Assembly: GCF_037975245.1 (NCBI RefSeq)
Contig: NC_092571.1
Span: 14,875,917-14,939,916, forward strand
DNA from: Apostichopus japonicus
Lineage: Eukaryota; Echinodermata; Holothuroidea; Aspidochirotida; Stichopodidae
Length of the DNA stretch: 64,000 bases
Direction: 5' to 3'
In this document: piece by piece, positions 1-10,591 of the stretch
How positions within the stretch are numbered: the stretch's first letter is position 1
Layout of the letters: the number at the start of each line of letters is the position of its first letter
Translations under genes and position numbers: made by a program
The notes under the pieces: generated by a model
Told to the model about the DNA's origin: nothing
Databases searched by the model: none
Seen by the model: the letters and a program-made list of their open reading frames with translations, nothing else

Positions 1-639
1 CTTAATTATTATCTTCAATTCTTCAAGTCATGAATATTACGTCATCACACGTCATCACACGTCATCAGATGCATAGTTTTCCCGTTACTGAATATTCAGT
101 ACACAGGTCATTGGCATATCTGGGTGCAGTGAAAGACGTTAACACTAGCCACCCGCTGATGTCCTGTATGGATTCATAGAAAACAAAGTGCAACAGTTTA
201 ACTTTGAATTCGTGAAGAAAAACAAGACAGATAACGTCTCTGGGACAAAATAATCGGTGAGAAATCTGATAAACGTAACTGAATTAATGAATAATTCATG
301 AGTTGCTGATCCATCCGAGCATTCCTTAATTTTTTAATGACGTATTTTGTAAGAAGAAAACAAAAGAGAATGGTTGCGGTTAGTTACGCTTTATATTAAG
401 ACAATTGATGGTTAAAAACGATTTGTATGGTTCTCCAGGAATCGGCAAAACATTAAACGTTTTTTTTTTTTGTTAATAGATATATTCACGATAATGTGAA
501 CTCTACTATGAAATCTGCTAAGTGATCTAGAAATGGTCAGCCGTTGGTGTTGTTATATATAGAGAGGAGCATGTTGTCGGGTTTTGATCGCGAAAAGACG
601 AACATTGGCTCAGAAAGCGATTTTGAGCGATTTTGAAGT
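1..639. other. Non-coding, nothing recognised
   Basis: AT-rich sequence with no supported gene. A T-run lies near 460-470. Two tandem CGTCATCACA-like units occur at about 41-68. No transposon ends were recognised. Confidence 0.5.
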
Positions 640-1083
640 GAGTTTGAGTTTGAAATATGTCCACATAATATTAATACAATGGCGTATAGTTGAATAACAA
701 GGAGGTGGAGGAGGACTGAACAATCAGAGCTTTTACGAGCAGTCCCCTCTAACAAAACAATATACGAAAGAATACAAAGGATAAGTAAGATGAAGAAGAA
801 AAGAATTAAGAACAAAGAACAAAGAAAAAAAAGCAAGCAAGAACGAATCAATATTTAATGATGATAATCGTTAAGTAACATGGAAATTCATTTTTTGTTT
901 GAAGCAATGAATATTTTCGGATTTTTTCATTGTGTTGTCCAAACTATTCCATATTGTAACTGCAGAATTGATAAAAAGTCGATGAGTCCTCTCGGAAGTG
1001 ATCAAATTTGTACGGAAGTTTTGACAAAACCGTGTAATGTTGTAGTTATGAATGTCACAATAAAAAAAGATACTAATCATCAA
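640..1083 (-). mobile_element. LINE (non-LTR retrotransposon) 3' end fragment
   Basis: Read on the minus strand, 1083 to about 871 encodes a peptide with the pattern seen at the C-terminus of LINE reverse-transcriptase ORFs: a YN-T-R-like start, a stretch around RTHRLFINSAVTIWNSLD, then a KxxENIxxFKxKMxxH tail. It stops at about 871. The 'WNSLP-(x)n-FK-(x)n-HL' ending is typical of CR1/Jockey-like elements (family knowledge). The downstream minus-strand bases (about 870-640) would be the 3'UTR and can form a weak GGACTG...CAGTCC hairpin near 712-744. No reverse-transcriptase catalytic motif is present upstream, so this is a 5'-truncated dead copy. The exact clade is uncertain. Confidence 0.6.
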
Positions 1084-1305
1084 AGTTAGAAGTCAAAAGC
1101 AAAATATCATATATATATACATAAATAGAGCGACTTGGAGTTTGTATGTGTCGAAGATATGTAAGATTTTTAAGTTAGAAAATATGATATTACTCTGAGC
1201 ACGATAACTAGAATTTGTAAATCAGTCTAATGGCTTTCTTCTGGAGAGTAAACAGGCGATTAAGGTAAGATGGATAGGTATTTCCCCGAATAATGTCGCA
1301 GTTCG

Positions 1306-1308
<3 letters not shown>

Positions 1309-1353
<45 letters not shown>
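1309..1353. repeat. (AT)n microsatellite
   Basis: About 45 bases of uninterrupted AT dinucleotide. Confidence 0.95.
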
Positions 1354-1354
<1 letters not shown>

Positions 1355-1396
1355 GTTACAGTTATTTCATTCATGCAACGTCACTATTAATGTTTG

Positions 1397-1565
1397 TCAA
1401 GATTAATGAATGACGTCCAATTACAGAGTTGTTGACAATTCATAATCATGTATGAATCTTAGAGACTGAGGCTTCGGTCAGCTTGCGGCTTTGTTAAGCC
1501 ATTGATGGCTTCTTCGCGAGTTCCTGCTTGTAGGAGGATCTAAAAATACATACATTCATACTATT
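1397..1565 (+). mobile_element. SINE family B, 5'-truncated copy
   Basis: This segment matches 59155-59322 closely by eye, sharing AAGATTAATG, ACAGAG-TGTTGACAATTCATA, CTTCGGTCAGCTTGCGGCTT, GATGGCTTCTTCGCGAGTTC and GGAGGATCTAAAA. The tRNA-like head present in the other copy is missing here, as expected of 5' truncation by incomplete reverse transcription. It ends in a short ATAC-rich tail (about 1547-1565). Confidence 0.75.
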
Positions 1566-3323
1566 ATAAAATTGTCCCTGACATGAAGATCATGTCTCAC
1601 ATTAAAGCAGACAGCTGTTGTGTTTAACTATACATGAACTATATATATATAGGCCGATACACTACACTAACCATCTCGAGGATCGTGCCAAAAACATGAA
1701 AGTCTTGCTTAACGTAGTTTGAAGTCGAACACTAAACAGTGTATTACACCCACCGTTAAATTCATCCGCTGGATTGGGTAAAGGCGATAGTCGTGACGTA
1801 AATGCAGGCTAAATACCATTTTTCGGCTCGATAATTAACAAACACCCTTGCTCCATATAAATATAGCGCATTGGCTTGGATTATGTAGGTGGCTTAAAAC
1901 CCTATGGGATTAAGGAAATTCAATATCCGAAAGATACTACGAAAGAATAGAAAACCAAAACTGTACAACGAAGATTAGAGGAACCCGGGGTATATGTGAT
2001 TCAAGAATAAAACACGGAGACAGAAGGCGAATTAAGTTTGTGTGAGTTTGACCATGTTATCATGTTCGACTGATTAATATAGATACTGTTATAGAGACTG
2101 TTATATATAGATACTGTTATATATAGATACTGTTATACTATACTGTTATGTATAGATGTAGATTTCGTTCAGTAGATACTGTTAATACAGATATATAATA
2201 TTAATAAAGATACTTTTTTTGCGTGATACAGTTATAGAGTTGGCTGTGGTAATGGAAATTTGGTTGTATCTATGTTTCCAATCAGACATTTACTGAACAA
2301 TATAAGGCGTTTGAAAATGTCAGGGAATTATTTTAAAATTAAATCAAACAGGGGCAAATGTACACAGAGTAAAGTGTTGCATATAATAGATGTCTCACTG
2401 TCCACGTTTCGAAGAGTAACGACGATCGGATATAGACTCATTGGTCGAAGTGACTGGAAAACAAGGTTAAAATGTCGAAAACGTTGGAAATGTGTTCATG
2501 AGAAATAACGCAAACAGTATTATCGCCAAGTAAATAGGTACTATCGGTCCAGAGTGGTCCAAAACATTATAGACAATGTTTGATTTCGTTCTTAGGGATA
2601 TTCTGTTGCTGGTATAGGTGGGGGAGGGGACTTTTTTTTACTTTGCAATAGTTAGACAATTTGATAATTATGAAACATAAACTAATGGAAATCACATTAA
2701 AAAATGTATACTTTGAACATTTGGCAAAATGGCGTCGCCGGGGTCAATATTTTTATCAGCTTTAAAAGTACCAGCTTGGTTTCATTTTAACTAGGCTCTA
2801 AAAAAATGGAGAATTTCGATGACCTGGCCTATAGTGTAATGGAAGACGGAGAGATTTTTCTCTATCTCAAAGGGTACTTAACCACACACTTAAAAGGTAT
2901 GTGTGTACCGAAAAACCAAACATTACGTCAGCCTCTGAAATATTGGAAACCCATCCTCAGAAGTCCTCTGACGACACGACTAATGATCACGTCGTTATAC
3001 GTTACGGGATGAGGGACTGTATAAGATGAGTCACAAGAATTGCAAGATATGCTACAAATGGTTTCAACATATTGACATACAACATATTAACACTTAGCAA
3101 CATGCACACGTTGGTTACGTATTGGTGGCAAAGTTGACTTTCAAGGAATACTTATATTTGCATGGAATTCATAAGTTTATGACAAACATTTGCCGACGTG
3201 CTGAAACAAACTGAGGAGAAGTGAATTTCAGGGAATTTCGGGTCTACTATCAGAAAAGATTCTACTTATGTTTACGTCATTTTAGCCTCTTATACTTTTC
3301 TGTTACTGTTACACAGCTAGTCC
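1566..3323. other. Non-coding, small tandem repeat only
   Basis: No supported gene. The short ORFs at 2260-2508 and 2806-3012 resemble no family I know and lack splice or codon support. The one structured feature is the small tandem repeat at 2085-2155. Confidence 0.5.
2085..2155. repeat. Short tandem repeat, ATATAGATACTGTTAT-like unit
   Basis: Four to five imperfect copies of a 16-18 base unit (TATAGATACTGTTATA) lie head to tail, with further diverged copies out to about 2200. Confidence 0.8.
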
Positions 3324-3576
3324 TTAAAGGTATGCTGTTTTGGCCCCAAATATGGTAGATATTCAAATATGGTCACCTTCGGTCAAAATTCGTAAACTGT
3401 TTTTATTACAACCTTCGAAGAAATTTTCCTCACTGGGACATTCAGTCATCTTGTGTGTTCCTTAAAAAAGGTCTGAGAACAATTTGGAGAGTAAAGACCT
3501 CCAGGAAAGTACTTTTTTGAAGATTTCTAGCAATTATAGCGTGCTATAATTTGGGGCGTATACTTACTACCTTTAA
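3324..3576 (+). mobile_element. TTAA-flanked MITE family A, copy 1
   Basis: A 253 bp segment bounded by TTAA on both sides, with imperfect inverted ends: AAAGGTA...CCCCAAATAT on the left and the complement AAAGGTA...CCCCAAATTAT on the right. A second copy at 26654-26905 matches along its whole length and ends at the same points, which fixes the boundaries. TTAA target duplications are typical of piggyBac-type transposases (established knowledge). No coding capacity, so non-autonomous. Confidence 0.8.
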
Positions 3577-6500
3577 TGATGAATACCAGCCTTAAATGTG
3601 AAAATATGCATATGCGAAGTGAACTTGTCAGACCTTTAATTGAATTAAGGACAACCATTTTCTTTTCTTGTTTTGAGTGACTGCAAAAGACTCAATATAT
3701 TCTGTCTTGCTAGTGTATAAGAGAGATGTTCTGAAATCAATGTAAGGGTATGGACGTATACACTCTTTTCTTTTTCGTTGTTTTTAAGCTCTTTTGGTCA
3801 GCGGCCATCTTGACATACCAAACGATTTTGCGTCGATTATCTATTGATGTTTAGTCTAGTAACAACAGTAATCCTATATAGTATCACATTTTCGACGCGT
3901 TCTACTTCTGACCGAGTTTTGTATAAGTTGAAAGAATCTTATACGCGTATACTCTTAGGGATGCAGTACTTAAAACCCTACAGCTAAGTGTGATCTGTGT
4001 AAAGCTAAAAATAGTATTTTAAAACTCTGTTCCAGAAAGTCGAACATATCTTGAACTCAATTTCAGATTTTAATCAAGGGGGTTTGTCTTCTTCTGCCTG
4101 GTTGAAAGAAATCGAGCCGAAATGAAGGCAGGGGCAGCTCCTTTGAGGATTGGATAATTTAACAGGCAAGACGTTTATTGGTTTCTAAGTGTCGTGTCAA
4201 GAAAACTCACTGTGACAGTCCAGTTTATATATGTTTTTGTATATAGCTATATAATATAAGCCTAACCTACATCCTGAAATCATTACCGCTAGTAATACAT
4301 ACGTGTTAGATAATCGGTAACAAAGGTATTTAGATAGTTTACATAGGACTATGGAAGGATGCCGCAAATTTATGGACATAGGAGATGTACAAAACAATTT
4401 GCCGAAGGCGTGTTAGACCATGGAGCTATAAAAGCTCCATGGTTAGACCAAAGAGGTCCACGTGTCCAACTCCCAGCGTTTTACCGAACCATAGTTAATG
4501 TGATGTGACAGGGGTATCGGCCTACTTTTTAGCCTAACCTACATACCAACATATATAGGTCGTGTAACCTTACTTATAAGCCTACATCTATAGACATTGT
4601 AACTGACAGGTATTCTATAGTGCCGAGGTTTACGGAATCTGATGTTATTGACTTTCGTAATTAACGAAGACAACAGCCACAGGAGTGTCGACCAGACTTT
4701 GGTTGAGTCAAACTGAGTTATAGTGAAACGGTGCGGTATACCATGTCACGTCGATGTTTGTACGTCTAATTATAAGTCTAAAAACAGTTTGCAGTATGAA
4801 TTTATATCATAATAAATATGGTAATATTTGTCTGGATTTTGTCTGCGTAGCCTATTATTTGTCTCAGGTATTCTTTATATCCACTCTGGGAACGCACAAA
4901 GAAATTATCGCCAATTATACGTACGTCTTAGCAGGATTCGAAGTATAACATTTACCCTAGGACGAATGGAACTAAGGGGGGGCGGGGAGGGGGCACAGGG
5001 GAAAGCCCCAGTGTTGTAAACAATTTCAATAGTGCCCATAAGTACACAAATTAGAAGTGCCACCCTTTTTTTAATGAAAAATATCCGTTCCATTTGGGGG
5101 ATTATAAACTGCCCTTTTTAAAAAAAAAACGAAAGTGTCTCTTTAGCATTGCAAAATTGAAATTAAAGTAATACACAGCGTCCCTATCTAGTGACATATT
5201 AAGAAGAATAAAACAACGTAATGAAAAAATGACTTTTTTCTTGAGAAACATTGATATGCTGTATTTTGTTTTCAAAATGCATAGCCTATACCGCTGAGAT
5301 AACTTTTGGGATTGTCGGCCTTCAAATGAACTTGAAATTTCCCTATATATGTCCCTTGAAGTTTGTGCCCCGGATACTCCCCCCCCCTCCCCACTACCAT
5401 CCCCCTCTTTCACGGGTCGTGCATGTACATATATATTTGTCTATAAGGAGCCACGATGCTCGTTCGTCGGTATGAAGTATTAAATTAAAGTTGATCAACA
5501 ATTTGTAGGTAAGAGGTTGACCCTCCGTTTTTGGATTAAGAGTGCAGAGTATACAATCCTTAACTTATTAAAACTATAGATGAGTACGATATACCCGTCT
5601 TCAACGTGGATAGTGGTTAACGTGTCAACATGTGCCTTTTTAATACTTCTCTATGAAGCTTGTATGGGCACGGTGCATGGTGAAGCTAAAAGCATGGCAT
5701 GGATTTATTTATGGAACTAAGAGACGTGGGAGAGTGGGGGAGGTGGGGTGGGAGGGGAGGATGAAATACATATGGTTTCCTCAAGGTTGTCCTAATTTTT
5801 TTTCTTGAAATCCAAAGGCGAAAGTTTATCGGTTGCCGTGAGGTCGTGTGTATAGGTCTATATCTTACTACAATTGACGAGAAATTTGGTGGGGGAGAGG
5901 GAGGGGGAGGGAGGGGGAGGGGAGGGTTGTCGTGGGTACTGAGATTAGGGTTGAAATATTTGTGAATACGGAGAAAGCGTTTGTAAGGCTCACACTGTTT
6001 GTGTAATATTTCTTTTGAAAACTATATACCTGACCATCTCTGCGTATTAACATATCTGTTATATAACCGATGATATAACACACATGCGTGTGTGTGCTCT
6101 CACAAGTTGCCCCGGAGACGGCTGTTCTTATCGATTCAATACATCATTAGCTCAACTCGTCGCTCCATTTTCAATCAAAACGTGCTAGATTTACGGAGTT
6201 TCTTTCTTTACCATTAGTAGTACTTTTTTTCCATGACATAATAGCAGTTTCACATACGCTTCATCTGACGACCTTTTGAAACTAAAGAGAAGATCCATAG
6301 ACAGTTATTTTTTGTAGAAAGATATGAAGCATGTATGTATGTATGTGACTTAACTCTGAGATGTTTGCTCTGAACAGTTGTAAAGCCGCGCCCTGCTGCA
6401 GAGAAGTACAGTATGCCTCCTTGGTGATTCTCAATGTTCATTGCACCCGTGAATGATTACAGATTGTTTCAAGCTCAGAGAATAAATTAAAGGAAGAGAT

Positions 6501-6589
6501 AGAGGGTGTCCCACTATTATTTATATAATATTTCTTATACTTGCGTCTTTGACATTACAACGATTTATTTTCATATAAGACACAAGACA
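3577..6589. other. Non-coding with G- and C-rich tracts
   Basis: No supported gene. It contains the 4412-4450 palindrome, G-rich tracts at about 4975-5000, 5725-5760 and 5888-5930, and a C-rich tract at about 5378-5405. Apparent ORFs over the C/G tracts are composition artefacts. Confidence 0.5.
4412..4450. repeat. Palindrome flanked by 9-bp direct repeats
   Basis: GTTAGACCA occurs at 4412-4420 and again at 4442-4450. Between them lies a near-perfect palindrome (TGGAGCT, ATAAA-type loop, AGCTCCA). It looks like a miniature foldback insertion with a target duplication, but could be a simple duplication. Confidence 0.6.
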
Positions 6590-7438
6590 CACGACATAAA
6601 ACATATATGTCATACAACATCAAACAAAAGGAATAAACATACGCATAAAATTTAAGACAAAAGACATAAAACAAGACAAGACAAGATAAGACAAAAGACA
6701 TACACATAAATTATTAGACATGATACATAAGGCAGTATAAGACATCTAACAGTTACGATCAAAATTTGTCATATTTTAGTTGTAATTCTATATTGACAAT
6801 ATTACGCGACATAAAACATATAGGCCTATGTCATACAAATCAAACGAAAGACATAAACATATACATAAAATTTAAGACAAAAGACATAAGACAAGATAAG
6901 ACAAGACAAAAGACATACACATACATCATTAGACGTGATACATAAGACAGTATAGACATCTAACAGTTACGATCAAAACTTGTCATATTCTAATTGTGAT
7001 TCTATATAGACAATATTACGCGACATAAAACATATATGTCATACAAATCAAACAAAAGACATAAACATATACAAAAAGTTTAAGACATAAGACAAGACAA
7101 GATAAGACAAAAGACATACACATACATCATTAGACATGATACATAAGACGGTATAAGACATCTAACAGTTACGATCAAAACTTGTCATATTCTAATTGTG
7201 ATTCTATATAGACAATATTACGCGACATAAAACATATATGTCATACAAATCAAACAAAAGACATAAACATATACATAAAATTTAAGACAAAAGACATAAG
7301 ACAAGACAAGACAAGATAAGACAAAAGACATACACATAAATCATTAGACATGATACATAAGACAGTATAAGACATCTAACAGTTACGATCAAAATTTGTC
7401 ATATTTTAGTTGTGATTCTATATTGACAATATTACGTC
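6590..7438. repeat. Satellite-like tandem array, about 213 bp x 4
   Basis: Four head-to-tail units start near 6593, 6808, 7022 and 7224, giving lengths of about 215, 214, 202 and 213. Each starts GACATAAAACATAT, passes through an AAGACA/AGACAT-rich stretch, and ends with TCTAACAGTTACGATCAAAA and GACAATATTACG. Inner sub-repeats of AAGAC differ in number between units and account for part of the length differences. No coding potential. Confidence 0.9.
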
Positions 7439-8665
7439 ACGAACAAGATTTCAAAAGGAAAGTTTTTTGTGATGTTTTAGTAATGAAAATCCTTCAGCTT
7501 TATTAAGGATATTTTTTTGTTCATCCTATGATTGAATTCGCAGACTCTAAAAGCTTGAATTTAATAATCGTATTAATATTTTAAAAGTAAAAAAAGGATT
7601 AATATTTTAAATGAATAAAAAAAAAGAAACAATCGTAGGCCCTATTACATCTTTCACCTCTATACACACTATATATACAGTGTGTGAGCGTGTGCACCTC
7701 ATATATAGTTCATTTTCATTAAAAAACCTCTTCGTTACGTCAGATCTTGATTGGACATAGTAGAGATTCCATGAGTCAGGGGAAGGTATATATATATGTT
7801 TATTAATAATCTCCCTTGATCTCAACAGAGTGAATGATCTCCTTAATATTATTTCTCACCCTGTGTATTTTCCCTAGACAATTCGTGGTATTTCTGTTTA
7901 CTTATTCCCACACCACGATTTACGTAATATAAGATTGACTCATTGATGGTTGGAGTTAGTATTAAAGTAAAATATACGAGCAATGACGTCAGAGCAGGTT
8001 CTCGTCTCGAAACCGCAGGGAACGTATGTATATATATATGTATATGTTATATAAGTAAATATATACATTAAGGGTTCAAACCGAACCATTCACAAATATA
8101 TTCTCACACGTACGCCTCGAAGGGAGCTAAAAATAACTTGGGCGATAGGGCACAACTTTAGGGTTGCTTTATAGAGTGTCCCGTTGATTTGTTCTTCAAT
8201 TAACCACACACACACACACACATGATGATGATATAACTCACAATGCGTACGAAATTAAACATGTAATTAACGGCATCGCCTCGTAAATATGTAAGTTATG
8301 TAACTTACCTAACAGGATGTTATATCTGGATACAAGGTTTCTCTCACAGTAACATAACTTTGCTACTAGTCACTGTCCGGAGCTATTTTTAACACGGAAG
8401 ATGAACGAGACCCTGAAGTTAAAATAATGCCAAACTCATTACACATTGAGTTATATATCATCAGTTCCGTTCCTATATTCGCATTGTGTTTTCCAGTTAA
8501 CTATATACATCATAACATGGAAAACTCATACGGGAAGCTAATGGCGGAATTGTGTATAACTTATTCAAGATAGCAAATATTGCATATTTGTACTTGTAAC
8601 TTCCACTTTGCTTCCATTCGCAAGTTTTTTATATCATGTATACTCTACCATAATTATATAACACC

Positions 8666-8707
<42 letters not shown>

Positions 8708-9904
8708 GTAATAAATAAATATATTATATATTATATATATATATGTATATATATATACATTTATATTACTATATATATTACTATATCAGTTCCAATAGTG
8801 TCTACCAGCCTGCTATCAGCTCAACGTTACCTAATTACTTAATATACTCTACCATCAATTTTGAATAGTGGATGTGTATATACTTTCTTTTCCATTCTAT
8901 ATATTAGTACACTATATCAAGCACAAATTACTCCCAAGTCATTATCTTACGTAAACTGTTTTCGTTCGGCTTTTACTGAAGCTCGATTAGTTTGAATAAT
9001 CCATTTCCCTTTTTCTTGTGATAATTCGTCACCAATCACACTGTCTCGTAAAGGTATACGTATACGTCATCCAAACAGACAGAGTAATTAAAATAGTCCC
9101 CTGTTGGAGAATGGGTATTTATGTCAACATAAGCAGACCCAGTCACTTGGAATAATATTCCGATGATCATAAGACGCGATTTGTTTAAAGGGCAGAGCGG
9201 GTTAGAGTTCTGAGATATATTCAATCATGGTCATGAATATTCATATGCAAGCAGATGACGTCATCGGCTTATTACAATACTTTGAGGCATAAATATCATG
9301 GTATATCCAAGGGAAATGCATTTCTATGAGCAATGAAATGTAGTCCCTTCGCAAACTGAATATCCTTCACATATACAAGAACATTTCCATGGATAGATTT
9401 GGTGTAGGTTTACGTACGGTCATGAATATTCAATTATTACAGATCGAGTTTAAGGATTTATTTGACGGCAATATATGAATATCCATACTTCTAGCAAGAA
9501 AAGGGTTAATCTGTCAACGTTCTGATCCAGTAACACCATAGCTAAATGGGTTAAATAACCACATGACGTCAAACTTATGAAATATACTGGTCCATTTTGA
9601 GATCGTGGAATGCATTATATACATGTTCTACCTTCAGTGCTTTACGAAACGTTTTTCATACTTAGTGAGTTGTACGTTGTCAATCTTTACGTGTTTGAAG
9701 GCAAGACAACATGCTTTAAGAAACAGAACATGTGTCTCTCGGCTTGGGTGATATGATGTACTGGCTACAGTATATATCATAGGCCTATATGCTTCCTATA
9801 GTTTTGATCACATGACCACTGTCATATTGTTAGGGAATCCAGTATGGATTACGGAGGGGTTCATGTTTCATTTAGTTCGCAGGATCTTTCCCAGTTGGGA
9901 CAAT
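7439..9904. other. Non-coding AT-rich stretch
   Basis: No supported gene. It contains a CA microsatellite at about 8206-8222 and an AT-rich low-complexity block at about 8655-8790. Nothing else was recognised. Confidence 0.5.
8655..8790. repeat. AT-rich low-complexity block
   Basis: Interrupted (AT)n and (TATA)n runs with short ATAAATA units. Confidence 0.85.
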
Positions 9905-10095
9905 TTTTTTCAATGATGTACTGTCATATCCCGCTTTTCAAAGCACTGGTACTGTCAGTATGAGCAGTATGAATATCATGTTTCTATCAGATCAAAGTAA
10001 GGAACTGTTTGTACTGTCAATACCAGTGCTTTGAAGCATGATATTGGAGGACAGTTTAGAGAGGTATTAGCATGAGGAATTTGTTCCAGCTGGCT
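9905..10095. repeat. Interspersed palindromic repeat C, uninterrupted copy
   Basis: Shares GAGCAGTAT-AATATCATG, GGAACTGTTTGTACTGTC and AGTGCTTTGAAGCATGATAT with 57811-58260, in the same order and orientation. It contains an inner inverted repeat (CAAAGCACTGGTACTGTCA near 9940, complement near 10015-10037). This copy lacks the 310-bp insertion seen in the 57.8 kb copy, so it preserves the empty site. Confidence 0.75.
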
Positions 10096-10287
10096 GGAGC
10101 TTTCCATGGTTATAGAAATACAATCTGGACTAATAGCAGTTTGCTTTATAATTATCGACAACATATCATCAACATTAATAATTTGTACCTAAAGTTATCT
10201 TTGAACAAAAACAGTTTGTGATAGTTCGCGATACAGAATATATGTTAGTGGTGAACACCATTAGCTAATACAAATGTGTATACTGCA

Positions 10288-10591
10288 TAACAATTAATAA
10301 CAATCAGGTAGTTTTTATTTACGACGTTTAAGCGACCCCGAAAATGTGAGAGAAGCCCGCAAAGGCTTATGGATTACAACTGTCACGTTGAGTGGCTTCC
10401 AATTCTACTTTTTAACTCAAATTTGGAATCTTTTCAATTCAGACCGTCATCTCAGATGGAAAAACCGTAGATTGCTCTTGGATGAAAACCCACCTTACTA
10501 TGACCCGGCCGGGGATCGAACCCCGAACCTCCCTACTGCTAAGCCCATTGCTTCAAATGCCACCGCCTTTATCCATTCGGCCACGGCACCG
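10288..10591 (-). mobile_element. tRNA-derived SINE family A, copy 1
   Basis: Read on the minus strand from 10591, it begins with a tRNA-like head: an A box GTGGCCGAATGG at about 10573-10584 and a B box GGTTCGATCCCC at 10511-10522. The A-to-B spacing of about 60 bases fits a long-variable-arm tRNA (Leu or Ser type). An unrelated body of about 200 bases follows, then an ATT/GTT-rich tail at about 10288-10306. A second copy at 37852-38158 matches along the full length. The body includes ATAGTAAGGTGGG, AGAGCAATCTACG and GGAAGCCAC. The long ORF over this region (10346-10723) is an accident of the SINE. Confidence 0.85.

Noticed and set aside
880-1089. 69-codon plus ORF
   Set aside because: It is the antisense shadow of the LINE ORF end on the minus strand.
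10511-10591. tRNA gene
   Set aside because: A and B boxes are present, but the sequence does not close into an acceptor stem and is followed by a repeated SINE body; the second copy at 37852 behaves the same way.
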